In this document: piece by piece, positions 1-9,171 of the stretch
Position numbering within the stretch: the first letter of the stretch is position 1
Layout of the letters: every line of letters starts with the position of its first letter
Assembly: GCF_900142955.1 (NCBI RefSeq)
Contig: NZ_FRCP01000005.1
Location: forward strand, 608,633 to 672,632
DNA from: Anaerosporobacter mobilis DSM 15930
Lineage (GTDB): Bacteria > Bacillota > Clostridia > Lachnospirales > Lachnospiraceae
Direction: 5' to 3'
Length of the DNA: 64,000 bases
Translations under genes and position numbers: made by a program
Notes under the pieces: model-generated
What the model was told of the DNA's origin: nothing
Seen by the model: the letters and a program-made list of their open reading frames with translations, nothing else
The model's database searches: none

Positions 1-897
1 AAGAATAGCTCCTTTATTGGTTAATGTAGCCTTTAACTCATATAGTGGCTGTTTCCCATATCGGTTTGGCCACCAAAGTTGCGGCTGTTTCACCAAACAC
101 ATATTATTATGGACGCTAATTTGATTCCCATCTGGTGTAATCAGTACATATTCCACTTCTAAATCTGGTAATAATTTTTTTGCTTCTTCCAGACGCATTC
201 TCTCACCAGATTCTAGTTTAACCTCTGTATCTACGGTTAGTTGAACCATTCCAGCATCATGTTTTTGGTCAACTTTAACATCTTCTAGACTTGCCACTTC
301 ATAACAACGAATATATATGTTCCTCCAGATTCCCATATCTGGTAGTTGTGGACCCCAATCCCATCCAAACATAGAATGTGCTTTCCGTATATATTGATTT
401 GCTTCCATAGCACCACATGCAGTGAAATGTATCTCCTTACCTTGTTCCGGTACATGACTCTCAATATAGTTTATCGGTGAATATATGTGTATACGAATGG
501 TATTCTCTCCATTCACTAGTGCATCATTACAAGAAATCTGATATCTTACATGCATGTTATTTACTGACTTAATCAATTTATCATTCATATAGATATCTGC
601 AATGGTATCAATACCCTCACACATTAGTTCATATATTTTTCCTTCTTCCTTGTGGATAGAAAAACTTCTAGTAAAGATGAAATCATTACGTAACATCTCT
701 CTTGTAAAATATTCATTGGTTCGGTAATAAGGATCCTCTAATAACTGATTATGAAGTAAGCCAGATAACACGGACCCCGGAATCCGAACACTGCATTCCG
801 TCACACTACAATCCTTATTGACATTCGTTTCAAAGGCTTCTCCATCAGATCTCTTTAGAAGCCAATCTCCATTCAAACTAATAATTTGTTGTTCCAT
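1..897 (-). CDS. Beta-mannosidase, GH2 family (C-terminal part lies outside the window)
   Basis: Reading leftward from the ATG at 897, 299 codons stay open to the window edge, so only the N-terminal third of a protein usually near 800-850 residues is present. It starts MEQQIISLNGDW, carries the GH2 sugar-binding jelly roll and contains the motif RKAHSMFGWDWGPQLP around residue 175. The FGWDWGP box is typical of GH2 beta-mannosidases, which remove terminal mannose from manno-oligosaccharides. There is no signal peptide, so it should act in the cytoplasm. AAGGAGAAT lies just before the start. The divergent AraC gene at 1060 is its likely regulator. Family confidence is high; the catalytic glutamates lie beyond the edge. 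Confidence 0.9.
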   Translation of the reverse strand, partial: MEQQIISLNGDWLLKRSDGEAFETNVNKDCSVTECSVRIPGSVLSGLLHNQLLEDPYYRTNEYFTREMLRNDFIFTRSFSIHKEEGKIYELMCEGIDTIADIYMNDKLIKSVNNMHVRYQISCNDALVNGENTIRIHIYSPINYIESHVPEQGKEIHFTACGAMEANQYIRKAHSMFGWDWGPQLPDMGIWRNIYIRCYEVASLEDVKVDQKHDAGMVQLTVDTEVKLESGERMRLEEAKKLLPDLEVEYVLITPDGNQISVHNNMCLVKQPQLWWPNRYGKQPLYELKATLTNKGAIL

Positions 898-1059
898 ACA
901 TATTCTCCTTATCTTACATGTATAACTCTGTATTTTTCTATATGTAATCCGAATTAATTTAGCTTCCCTGTAGCTTAAATTAAATATATCAATTTAATTA
1001 ATTTACTGCTATAATAATCTTATCTAATAATTGTACAAATCTATTCTGTAGGTGATATT

Positions 1060-1935
1060 ATGAAAACTCTTTATGAAAAAATTGATATGATTAACTCTCC
1101 TTTTGAAGCCTTCTATGTAACAAAAGAGAATTTTATTGAAAAGATAGCTGCCCATTGGCATTACTTTGTTGAGATTATGTATCTTGTAAGCGGAACCGTC
1201 CAAGTTAACTGTGACAATATAGATCATCATCTAAACGCTGGTGATTTAATATTCTTTCATCCCGGCTCCATTCATAGTATATATAATCCCTCCGACGATA
1301 TGCATTATGCCATTATAAAGCTGAATCTAAGTAGTTTGCACACGATTGGTGATCATTTTCTTAAACCCGTTGCAATTATTCGAACCGCTAAGGGCAACGA
1401 AAAAGCTCCAATCCATGTACAACAAGAAGAGCTTAAAGCTCTACCAATAGCTGATTGGTTCAAACGATGTATCACCGAATTATCAAAAAAGGCATATGGA
1501 TATGATATCAGCTTTTACTCTACTGTTTCTAACATACTAATTGAAATCATTCGAATCTGGAAACAACATGGTTTTGTGGTTGAACAAACTTCACCAGCAG
1601 CACCGAATATAGGAACGATTCAAACAATCACAGAATACATAGATGAACATTCCCAGCAACCGCTTCGTGTTGATGAACTTGCCCATATGTGTGATATGAG
1701 TTATTCTTATTTCGCAAAAAACTTCCAACTTCTTTATGGGCAATCTTGCAAAGAATATATCGCTTCCATTCGTATTCGAAAAGCTAAGGATCTTCTTATC
1801 TATACTGATCTGGATCAAAATTACATTAGTCAAGACACCGGTTTTTCTGATTGTAGTCATTTTATCCGTGTTTTTAAACAGAAGGAAGGAATCACACCAA
1901 AGCAGTTTAGAATCAAACACATCACACACCAGTAA
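1060..1935 (+). CDS. AraC family transcriptional regulator with cupin sensor domain
   Basis: This 291-residue protein has an N-terminal cupin-like arm (HWHYFVEIMYLVSG, then the HPGSIHSIYNP loop, residues about 30-75) and a C-terminal double helix-turn-helix (residues about 190-288) with GFSDCSHFIRVFKQKEG and the closing TPKQFR. It is divergent from the beta-mannosidase gene across 162 bp, an arrangement that usually means local control of the enzyme gene, probably sensing manno-oligosaccharides. The ATG at 1060 follows a modest GTAGGTGAT site. A TATAAT-like -10 lies near 1010. The ligand is not known; regulator identity is certain and its target is inferred. Confidence 0.88.
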   Translation: MKTLYEKIDMINSPFEAFYVTKENFIEKIAAHWHYFVEIMYLVSGTVQVNCDNIDHHLNAGDLIFFHPGSIHSIYNPSDDMHYAIIKLNLSSLHTIGDHFLKPVAIIRTAKGNEKAPIHVQQEELKALPIADWFKRCITELSKKAYGYDISFYSTVSNILIEIIRIWKQHGFVVEQTSPAAPNIGTIQTITEYIDEHSQQPLRVDELAHMCDMSYSYFAKNFQLLYGQSCKEYIASIRIRKAKDLLIYTDLDQNYISQDTGFSDCSHFIRVFKQKEGITPKQFRIKHITHQ

Positions 1936-2019
1936 AGAGACAATCTTCAAGGTTTTATGTGATTTCATGGATATTTCATATCCGTGTTACACCAACCATA
2001 TGAAGATTGTCTCTTTACT
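1931..2019. repeat. Palindromic element acting as a bidirectional terminator (copy A)
   Basis: A perfect 19-bp inverted repeat (1931-1949 and 2001-2019; arm AGTAAAGAGACAATCTTCA) encloses an inner hairpin GGATAT-TTC-ATATCC at 1969-1983. It overlaps the AraC stop codon and lies 10 bp past the stop of the convergent permease gene, so it can end transcription from both sides. The same arm, the AAGGTTTTATGTG segment and the inner GGATAT hairpin recur at 39632-39713, so this is a dispersed repeat as well as a terminator. Confidence 0.85.
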
Positions 2020-2029
2020 AATATATTTC

Positions 2030-2872
2030 TTATCCTTTTACAGCACCGGCAACCATTCCTTTAATTATCTGTTTACTAAACACAAAATAAAGAACAAGGA
2101 TTGGTGACATTGTTAATAACATCGCTGCCATAATCTTCGGGTAATCCGAAGCAAACTGACCAGTAAATTGCGTCATAGCAAGTGGTACCGTTTGGAACTT
2201 AGTATTAGAAATCAATACCAATGCAAACGAGAATTCATTCCAACAAGCAAAGGTCTGTATAATTGCAATCGTTGTTAGGATTGGTTTCGTAACCGGTAAT
2301 ATAATGCTGAACAAGGTACGGCTAAAACTACTTCCATCGATTGCAGCCGCTTCTTCAAGAGCAACTGGTATCCCCTTTACAAACCCTTCCACCAGAAATA
2401 TTGCAATCGGTAATCCAAAAGCTACGTAAGGTATAATTAATGTATACCATTTATCCGTTAACCCAAAATTCTTAAAAACAATATAAATTGGTACCAACAG
2501 GGAATGAATTGGAATTAACATCCCCATTAAGAACATTACATAGATTACTCTATTTAGTTTGAACTTTATTCTTGAAATAATATAGCCTACAATGAATCCA
2601 CAGGTAACAATCAATACTATAGATATGAAAGTAGTTCTTAAGCTGTTAAACATGGATTGATAAATATGATAATCTGGATTAGTAAGTACTTTCGTATAAT
2701 TACTTATAGTAGGGTTTGCTGGTAAACCAACGATATCAGCATTGAATACACGCTTCTCTTTCAATGATGAATAAAACATCCATATCAATGGGAAGATACA
2801 ACTTAATGAAAATATAATCAAAATCAAGTTAACAAAAACCTTAGAAAACATATGTCTTGATTGTTTTTCCAT
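2030..2872 (-). CDS. Sugar ABC transporter permease, MalG/AraQ type
   Basis: A 280-residue inner-membrane permease of the CUT1 family with about six hydrophobic segments. The cytoplasmic EAA loop is EEAAAIDGSSFSRTLFSIILP (residues about 173-193), which docks the ATPase. The C-terminal KQIIKGMVAGAVKG is typical of the MalG-side subunit. Its ATG shares one base with the stop of the preceding permease (TAATG), implying translational coupling. With the gene at 2872-3768 it forms the channel for the binding protein at 3875. No ATP-binding subunit is encoded nearby, so a shared MsmX-like ATPase is expected. The substrate is inferred to be an oligosaccharide, possibly mannan-derived. Confidence 0.92.
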   Translation of the reverse strand: MEKQSRHMFSKVFVNLILIIFSLSCIFPLIWMFYSSLKEKRVFNADIVGLPANPTISNYTKVLTNPDYHIYQSMFNSLRTTFISIVLIVTCGFIVGYIISRIKFKLNRVIYVMFLMGMLIPIHSLLVPIYIVFKNFGLTDKWYTLIIPYVAFGLPIAIFLVEGFVKGIPVALEEAAAIDGSSFSRTLFSIILPVTKPILTTIAIIQTFACWNEFSFALVLISNTKFQTVPLAMTQFTGQFASDYPKIMAAMLLTMSPILVLYFVFSKQIIKGMVAGAVKG

Positions 2873-3768
2873 TATGCCACCTCCTTATCTTTCGAGAAGT
2901 AAGTAATTAATTTTTGTGAGCCAAGAATAACGATTAAGCTCAATACGAAAATACCAATTGAAATTGCACTACCATATCCCATATTTTGTTGTCCAAATGA
3001 AACTTTGTACCCATAGAGTGCCATAACCATAGAAGATCTACCTGGACCACCTGAAGTCATTACATAAATATGATCGAATGCTTTCATGTTACCCGCGATA
3101 CATAAAGTAACACATACTAACAATGTATTCTTAATTAAAGGAAGTACGATATATATAGCTCTTTGGAATGCATTCGCACCATCAATCTCTGATACTTCAA
3201 AAATCTCTTGGTCAATGGACGATATGGCTGATAAGATAATAACCATATAATAACCGATAAACTGCCATATCAATGGAATTGCAATAAGTAACATTACTAA
3301 CTTAGGTTCATTCAACCAAACTTTAGCAGAATCTCCTTTGCCGATTAGATCTAATAACCAATTTAATAGACCTCTTTTGTAATCATAGATCATGCTCCAA
3401 ATGAATCCAATCGATACTGCTGCAATAGTACTTGGGAAGAAACCAAATGTACGATGAATTCCTTTTAACTTTGTATATCTTGAATTAATCATTAATACGA
3501 ATATAAACGCTAAACCAATCTGTCCAATTATACAGGCAATAACCAAGTAAATATTATGTCCAAAAGCACTCCAGAAGTTAATATCTTTAATCAATGTTAT
3601 GTAATTTTCAAGACCATTAAAGGTTTTATTAGGGCCACCTTTCCAGTTAAAGAAACTATAATAGAACGCAGTAGCCAATGGTACAAAAACAGAAAACACA
3701 TAAATAAGAACTGGTATAAGTAAGTAAAAGAATACTACTCTTTTCTTGGGACGTATGGAACTAAGCAT
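2872..3768 (-). CDS. Sugar ABC transporter permease, MalF/UgpA type
   Basis: A 298-residue permease with six predicted membrane segments, starting after a short basic N-terminus (MLSSIRPKKRVVFFYLL). The EAA loop is EVSEIDGANAFQRAIYIVLP near residues 192-212, and the region MTSGGPGRSSMVM is typical of UgpA/LacF-like subunits. It is co-transcribed between the solute-binding protein gene (a 106-bp gap holding a stem-loop) and the second permease (1-bp overlap). It forms half of the membrane channel of a CUT1 importer. Confidence 0.92.
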   Translation of the reverse strand: MLSSIRPKKRVVFFYLLIPVLIYVFSVFVPLATAFYYSFFNWKGGPNKTFNGLENYITLIKDINFWSAFGHNIYLVIACIIGQIGLAFIFVLMINSRYTKLKGIHRTFGFFPSTIAAVSIGFIWSMIYDYKRGLLNWLLDLIGKGDSAKVWLNEPKLVMLLIAIPLIWQFIGYYMVIILSAISSIDQEIFEVSEIDGANAFQRAIYIVLPLIKNTLLVCVTLCIAGNMKAFDHIYVMTSGGPGRSSMVMALYGYKVSFGQQNMGYGSAISIGIFVLSLIVILGSQKLITYFSKDKEVA

Positions 3769-3795
3769 AGACTCCCTCCTTGTATCCGATAGAAT

Positions 3796-3832
3796 AATTG
3801 GTTCTCATGATGTTTACTCACGAGAACCAATT
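3796..3832 (-). other. Intercistronic stem-loop after the solute-binding protein gene
   Basis: An 11-bp perfect stem (AATTGGTTCTC at 3796-3806, GAGAACCAATT at 3822-3832) extends inward with a wobble pair on the minus-strand RNA. It lies between the binding-protein stop and the first permease start. There is no U-tract after it, so it looks like an mRNA-stabilising or partial-termination hairpin favouring binding-protein expression rather than a full terminator. Confidence 0.65.
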
Positions 3833-3874
3833 CATTCATTAATATTGTCAAGTCAACTTGAGTAGATTAATATT

Positions 3875-5323
3875 TTAATAATTTTCTTCGTAAGCTTTTT
3901 GTGCGTTTGCTGCAACTGTTTCTGGATCAATTTCTCCATTAACCATTGTTTGTAAATCAGTATTTAATACATCCCAAACTGCACCAGTTAAGAAAGAGTC
4001 ATAGATTTCACAACCTGGATTTTGGTAGAAATTATAGAAATCAGTTGTGAATTGATCAAATTTACTCATATCTACAGAATCAACTTTTGTCAATGCTGAT
4101 AAAGCATAGTTTTCTGCAACATATGTTGAGAAATCTGAACCAGTTAATTTGTAAGCTAAATCGATACAAGCAGCTAATTTGTCTGGATCATCAGCAACTT
4201 TTGCATTGATTGCTACAGCATAACCCATACCAGTGTTGTGAGTATTTGTTGAACCTGAAGCACCAGCAGGTTGAGGGATTACAGCAAATTTAGTTCTAGC
4301 ATATAATTCTGGATCGCTTTCTTTTAAAGTAGCTCCGATATAAGAGATATCCCAGTTACCGCCGATTACTGCTGCTGCAGATCCGTCGATGTAGTATTCT
4401 CTCGCATCTTCGTTAGTTATTGCATTGAAGTCCTTATTAAATACACCTGCTTGGAAGATTTCTTGTGTGAATTTTAATGAATCTACGAATGCTTGATCTG
4501 TGAACTTAGCACCAGTTTTTTCAATAATTGAGTGATACCAGTCAGAACCAGTAAAACGATCACCTACTGTTGATAAGAAACATGAGTTCATATTCCATTT
4601 GTCTCTGTTACCAAAAGCAACTTCTGTAACTTTCTTATCATCAAAGAATGCTTTTGCGCTTACGATCTCGTCCCAAGTAGTAGGGAATGCATCAAATCCT
4701 GCTGCTTTCCAAAGTTCTGAATCGTAAGCTACGATTGCACAAGAACCTTCACAAAGTGCTGGTAACCCATAAGTTTTTCCATCATATTGGAATGGGTAGA
4801 ATTTACTTAAATCATATTGAGCTGCATATGGAGAAGTATTAATAATATCTGTCATATCTAAGATAAGACCTTGGTCAGCCCAAGCTTTTGTATTCATACC
4901 TTGTAATAAGAATACATCTGGTAAGTCATTTGCGCCTGCTAAAGTGGCAATTTTACTTTTATATTCATCATTTGCTAATACATTTTGTTCAAGCTTGATG
5001 TCTTTATGAGCATCGGCCCATTGTTGGTTCATAGTACGGAATCCATCAGATCCACCATTTCCTTGTGCTTCTTCTGATGTAGAGAAATGCATAATGTTAA
5101 TTGTTCCTTTGTAAGCTAATTCACTAGACGAAGTATCTGTCGTCGTTGTGTCTGTCGTAGTGTCATCTGTTTCTTTCGTATCATCTGTTTTAGTTTCATT
5201 CGTAGCAGTTTCTGTACTATTCGTATCTTTTGTTGCAGAATTATTATTCTTCTTTCCACAACCAACTGCCATTGAAGCTACTAATGTTACACATAACACT
5301 AAACTAAGTAATTTTCTTTTCAT
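3875..5323 (-). CDS. Extracellular sugar-binding lipoprotein of an ABC importer
   Basis: The chosen ATG at 5323 gives 482 residues and follows AAAAGGAGAAGATGTT; an upstream in-frame ATG at 5368 has no ribosome site and would bury the signal peptide. The start MKRKLLSLVLCVTL leads to the lipobox VASMAVGC, so Cys21 should be lipidated and anchored outside the membrane. A Thr/Asp/Glu-rich linker (residues about 22-68) follows, then a family 1 binding fold (TINIMHFSTSEEA onward). It delivers sugar to the two permeases just downstream. The upstream YesMN-like genes probably control its expression. The ligand cannot be read from the sequence. Confidence 0.93.
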   Translation of the reverse strand: MKRKLLSLVLCVTLVASMAVGCGKKNNNSATKDTNSTETATNETKTDDTKETDDTTTDTTTTDTSSSELAYKGTINIMHFSTSEEAQGNGGSDGFRTMNQQWADAHKDIKLEQNVLANDEYKSKIATLAGANDLPDVFLLQGMNTKAWADQGLILDMTDIINTSPYAAQYDLSKFYPFQYDGKTYGLPALCEGSCAIVAYDSELWKAAGFDAFPTTWDEIVSAKAFFDDKKVTEVAFGNRDKWNMNSCFLSTVGDRFTGSDWYHSIIEKTGAKFTDQAFVDSLKFTQEIFQAGVFNKDFNAITNEDAREYYIDGSAAAVIGGNWDISYIGATLKESDPELYARTKFAVIPQPAGASGSTNTHNTGMGYAVAINAKVADDPDKLAACIDLAYKLTGSDFSTYVAENYALSALTKVDSVDMSKFDQFTTDFYNFYQNPGCEIYDSFLTGAVWDVLNTDLQTMVNGEIDPETVAANAQKAYEENY

Positions 5324-5650
5324 AACATCTTCTCCTTTTATATGTTTTTTAGTAATCACTTTCTGCAACCCCCATCTTATGTGCAGTAGTTATTTACTAA
5401 CTAGAGTATACCAAATTTTCTCATTATACAGAATAGACAATTCAATCCTACTAATTGCATATTTTTGTTGTCATTTTTTCTTAATCGTTTTAGTATAATT
5501 CCTTTATTTTCAGGGAATTTTCTTGTTTAAATGGACATAATTGATATATGATTAGTACTTTTTTGAACTCTTCATAACGTTCTATTCAAAATTGTATAAT
5601 AAATCACTATTCTTTTAGTAATTCTATTTACACGTTTAAGAATCAAAAAA
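5324..5650 (-). promoter_or_regulatory. Leader and promoter region of the sugar importer operon
   Basis: This gene-free stretch separates the response-regulator terminator from the importer operon. On the minus strand it holds TATAAT-like and TATACT-like hexamers near 5405-5435 without a good -35, which is usual for promoters needing an AraC-type activator. I see no open frame or RNA structure in it. The response regulator at 5721 is the obvious candidate activator. Confidence 0.4.
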
Positions 5651-5710
5651 GAACGATTTTCCAAAACAAAATATGCTAATCACGCATACTATATTTGGGG
5701 AAAATCGTTC
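5651..5710 (-). terminator. Rho-independent terminator of the two-component operon
   Basis: The 12-bp arms GAACGATTTTCC (5651-5662) and GGAAAATCGTTC (5699-5710) enclose a smaller GTATGC/GCATAT hairpin. On the minus strand the stem is followed at once by TTTTTTGATT. It lies 11 bp beyond the response-regulator stop and separates it from the importer operon. Confidence 0.85.
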
Positions 5711-5720
5711 CTATCATTGC

Positions 5721-6482
5721 TTATTTACTACATGTTCTATATTCACTTGGCGTCTTATTCGTATGCATTTTAAACACTCGACTAAAGTAAAATGCATCTT
5801 TATATCCTACCAATTCACCAATTCTACTTACTTCCATGTCTTTATACTGTATTAAAAGCTGTTTTGCCTGATTAATACGTAACGTTGTTAGGTATTTCGA
5901 TGGAGATTGGCATGCTATTTTCTTAAATACTTTCCCAAGATATTCTTGAGAGAATCCTATTGAATCTGCCAATGAACGAAGCGATATGTCTTGCATATAG
6001 TTCTCTTTGAAATAATTAACCATTAATGTATAGATCTCTTCTTGTGATAAATCATGTTGCTTATCTGATAGAGTTCGAATCCTCTGTGACTTCGCATCAA
6101 AATAGTTCACTATTTCTACTAAGGTTTCTCTTAGTTCTTCCGTTCGTATCGGCTTTAAGATATAATTATGTACATTATGCCGCATTGCCTCTTTCGCATA
6201 AGAAAACTCATCGTATCCACTTAATATTATAATCTTTGTATCTGGATACTTTCGATTGACATATTTAATAACTTCTAAACCATCACATTGAGGCATGCGA
6301 ATATCCGTTATTATTATATTGGGTACTTCCTTTTCTACAAGTAATATCCCATCTACCCCATTACTTGCCTCACCTAGATATACAAGTGGTAAACCTAAAC
6401 TTTCGATTTTCTTTATTATATTCTTCCGAATTAATGGTTCATCTTCAATTACAATAAACTTATAAGTGATTTCCGTATTCAT
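5721..6482 (-). CDS. Response regulator with AraC-type DNA-binding domain (YesN-like)
   Basis: The 253-residue protein joins a receiver domain (residues about 8-125) to an AraC double helix-turn-helix (about 150-250). Receiver landmarks are the acidic pair in VIEDEPLIRK, the phosphorylated Asp in IIITDIRMPQCDG, the Ser in ILSGYDEF and the Lys in YILKPIRTEE. The DNA-binding end has GYKDAFYFSRVFKMHTNKTPSEYR. It follows the sensor kinase by 21 bp and is the last gene before a terminator. In Firmicutes such pairs sense extracellular oligosaccharides and activate the neighbouring importer, here the 3875-5323 operon; that target is inferred. Confidence 0.93.
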   Translation of the reverse strand: MNTEITYKFIVIEDEPLIRKNIIKKIESLGLPLVYLGEASNGVDGILLVEKEVPNIIITDIRMPQCDGLEVIKYVNRKYPDTKIIILSGYDEFSYAKEAMRHNVHNYILKPIRTEELRETLVEIVNYFDAKSQRIRTLSDKQHDLSQEEIYTLMVNYFKENYMQDISLRSLADSIGFSQEYLGKVFKKIACQSPSKYLTTLRINQAKQLLIQYKDMEVSRIGELVGYKDAFYFSRVFKMHTNKTPSEYRTCSK

Positions 6483-6503
6483 TAAACTTCCCCCACCTTT
6501 CCA

Positions 6504-8363
6504 CTACAAGACATTCTTCTCCTTAACTGTCTCAATCGGTCCGCCTAATATGAATTTCGTACGTCCTGGATAGTGATTCACAATTGTAAACATTGCTTTC
6601 TCACCGTACAATAATTTCATACGTAAATACGTATTCTTTAGTCCCATCCCTCCAATTTCCATGTTATAGAATGCATTTTTCTTAGTTTCTCTAAATTCCT
6701 TAAGCAACTTTTCTTTCTGCTCATCACTAAGCATTCCTCCATTATCCTCAATCTCAATTCTCCAATTCTTTCTTCTCTTAAACGCTGAGATTTTTAACAC
6801 CCAAGGTGGCTTTTTATTAAACCCATGCTTGAATGCATTCTCAACGATAGGTTGTAGAATGAGTTTTGGGATTGGGACCTCTTTTACAGCATCAGATATA
6901 TCACATATGTATGTAAGATCCTCACCATACCGAATCTTCATACAATCGATATACTTTTGTATACAAACTAGTTCCTCTTCAAGCGGTACTTTCATCTCTT
7001 TCGTCGAAGATATATATCTGAAATAATCACATAAGGAATTACATAATTGAATAATCTCCTCATTCATCTCCTCCTCTGCCATTATACTCATATGAGTAAG
7101 GCAATTATAGAGAAAATGAGGATTAATTAATGACTGTGTCGCGCTTAACTTTGCTCTCGTCTCTTCTGATCTAGACAAGAGCACTTCCCTTGAAGAGTCC
7201 TTTAATTGTTCATACATCTTTCGAATTGCCTCACATAATTGGTGAATCTCAATTATATTACTATCAATTTCATTGATATGTTCATTCTCTTCGTCAAGAA
7301 CAGAGGTTATTGTAATCTGCCTTGTGGCATCTTTAATTTTCCTTAATGGCCTAGTTATCTTTCTTGATAACATATAACATAAAACAATAACCATAAGGAC
7401 CGTTATAAATCCAGCACTAACGAATACCACTCTATATTTATGTAAAGGATAATAAATCGACTGGCGATTTTCATATACTAGAATCGACCAATTATAGCTA
7501 TCGATTACTTGATAAGTAGCCAAACTCTTAATATAATACTCGGTTCGGACCCATTTGCTTATCAGTGGCTCCATATTATTATTTTTAATAATATTATAAT
7601 TTTTTGTATAGTTTTCACCAGATCCATTGTAAGGATAGACGGTTTCACCACGATCATTGAATATAAAGATTGAGGTATTCGGATTTTGCTTTTTCAATCG
7701 ATCCACTAAGGAAAATAATCGTTCACAGTCCTGAATAACTTCTACAAAACCCACTTTTTTCCCGGTCCCATTATTGAATAAGCGTACAAGAGTTATGTAC
7801 ATATGATCTTCCATAAACTTATAAGAAGACTGACTGAATCTGATTTTTTCTGGAGCCGTAAAATATTTTTTTCCGTTAAGAGACAAAGCCTTTTCATACC
7901 AGCTTTTGTCAAGTAGACGTACATCGCTCATGGAATCACTTAATCCCGTACCAATACATTTTTGATTCAAAGTATAGACATTAACTTGAGAAGCAGAATT
8001 TATATTCTGCTGTGCTGCATTCAAAGCAGCATAGATTTGTAACATAGGAAAGTTAGAACTCTTCTTTGAGATACTTCCTAATTCCCCTTCTGTTTGATTT
8101 AGCCCCACAGAATCTCGAATAACATCCGAATATACTACGTTCGTTGCTATACTAGACATCTTGTTCAGCTCTGATTCAACTGCACTTTGTATCGAGGTGC
8201 AGAATGTTGTAGTTTGATTTTTCGCATCCATATAGATATTAGACTGGTATACTGCATCGATTACTACGAAAAATATCCCAAGTACAAAAATAATTCCACC
8301 TGCATAAATCCAAAATAAATATACAATCTGTGAATACTTTTTCTTTCTCATCAGTTTTTTCAT
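6504..8363 (-). CDS. YesM-like sensor histidine kinase
   Basis: Starting at ATG 8363 (GAGTGGG upstream; a GTG four codons earlier has none) the protein has 619 residues. It has a membrane segment at about 16-40, a large extracellular sensor region, a second segment near 310-335, then HAMP (SRKITRPLRKIKDAT). The His_kinase box is QSLINPHFLYNCLTHMSIM, whose His is the phosphorylation site. The ATP-binding domain has PIVENAFKHGF, IEDNGGML and GGMGLKNTYLRM. It signals to the AraC-type regulator encoded directly downstream. The ligand is probably a sugar bound outside the cell, perhaps through the binding protein. Confidence 0.93.
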   Translation of the reverse strand: MKKLMRKKKYSQIVYLFWIYAGGIIFVLGIFFVVIDAVYQSNIYMDAKNQTTTFCTSIQSAVESELNKMSSIATNVVYSDVIRDSVGLNQTEGELGSISKKSSNFPMLQIYAALNAAQQNINSASQVNVYTLNQKCIGTGLSDSMSDVRLLDKSWYEKALSLNGKKYFTAPEKIRFSQSSYKFMEDHMYITLVRLFNNGTGKKVGFVEVIQDCERLFSLVDRLKKQNPNTSIFIFNDRGETVYPYNGSGENYTKNYNIIKNNNMEPLISKWVRTEYYIKSLATYQVIDSYNWSILVYENRQSIYYPLHKYRVVFVSAGFITVLMVIVLCYMLSRKITRPLRKIKDATRQITITSVLDEENEHINEIDSNIIEIHQLCEAIRKMYEQLKDSSREVLLSRSEETRAKLSATQSLINPHFLYNCLTHMSIMAEEEMNEEIIQLCNSLCDYFRYISSTKEMKVPLEEELVCIQKYIDCMKIRYGEDLTYICDISDAVKEVPIPKLILQPIVENAFKHGFNKKPPWVLKISAFKRRKNWRIEIEDNGGMLSDEQKEKLLKEFRETKKNAFYNMEIGGMGLKNTYLRMKLLYGEKAMFTIVNHYPGRTKFILGGPIETVKEKNVL

Positions 8364-8541
8364 ATGAATACCCACTCTTATATTATTTTATTAGCTGAGA
8401 TTGAATCCTATCTATTATCTAACAATAATGACACTTTTATGTATTACGATATTTCTAAATTAGTATAATTACACAAGAAATCCAACTGTAATTACACATC
8501 TATGATAATTTATGTGATACACTTTGTCAACTAAAGGAAAA

Positions 8542-9171
8542 TTATTTTCTCCCAGTTAGGTAATAGACGGCTACCTGTGTACGATGTGATAAATTCCCTT
8601 TCTCAAGTATAACACTAATGTAGTTTTTCACAGTTCCTTCGCTTAGAAATAACCGATCAGCAATGCCTCTGTTTGATAATCCTTCAGCAATTAATTGTAT
8701 AATTTCAATCTCCCGAGCGGTAAATAAGTTAGCATCAAATCCCTCTAAAGGCTTACTGCGAAATTCCGTAACGTTATGAAATACCTTCGCATCTAGCGAA
8801 TGTATCCCATTGTAAACTGACTTAATCGTTTGTTTCAACTGTTCTGGTGTATGATTCTTAATTAGGTATCCAGCAGCACCATTCTGTAATGCAGCCTTAA
8901 CCAGTTGATCATCATCAAATGTAGTTAGAATCAGAACTTTTCCTATACCTCTTCTTACAATCTCAGCCGTTGCTTCAATTCCGTCCATTACGGGCATCTG
9001 AATATCCATTAATATCACATCTGGCTGGTATTCCTTTGTTAATCTCACCGCTTCCTTACCGTTTGCGGCGCAGCCCAGAACCTCGAATTCTTCATCAACA
9101 CTTAAGATTATCCGCATTCCATCTCGTACAAAATCACTATCATCTGCGATAATTACCTTAATTGGTTCCAT
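8542..9171 (-). CDS. NarL/LuxR-family response regulator
   Basis: The protein has 209 residues: a receiver domain (residues 1-120) with IIADDSDFVRDG, the acceptor Asp in VILMDIQMPVMDG, Thr in ILTTFDDD and Lys in GYLIKNHTPEQ, then a LuxR helix-turn-helix (about 145-205) with TAREIEIIQLIAEGLSN and GTVKNYISVILEK. It is the last gene of an ABC exporter operon and overlaps its kinase gene by 14 bp, so the two are translationally coupled. This order resembles Bacillus transport operons that carry a DesK/YvfT-type kinase, where the regulator controls the transporter genes. Confidence 0.93.
   Translation of the reverse strand: MEPIKVIIADDSDFVRDGMRIILSVDEEFEVLGCAANGKEAVRLTKEYQPDVILMDIQMPVMDGIEATAEIVRRGIGKVLILTTFDDDQLVKAALQNGAAGYLIKNHTPEQLKQTIKSVYNGIHSLDAKVFHNVTEFRSKPLEGFDANLFTAREIEIIQLIAEGLSNRGIADRLFLSEGTVKNYISVILEKGNLSHRTQVAVYYLTGRK

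Noticed and set aside
4..897. Beta-galactosidase or beta-glucuronidase assignment for the GH2 gene
   Set aside because: The FGWDWGP motif and spacing are specific to the beta-mannosidase branch.
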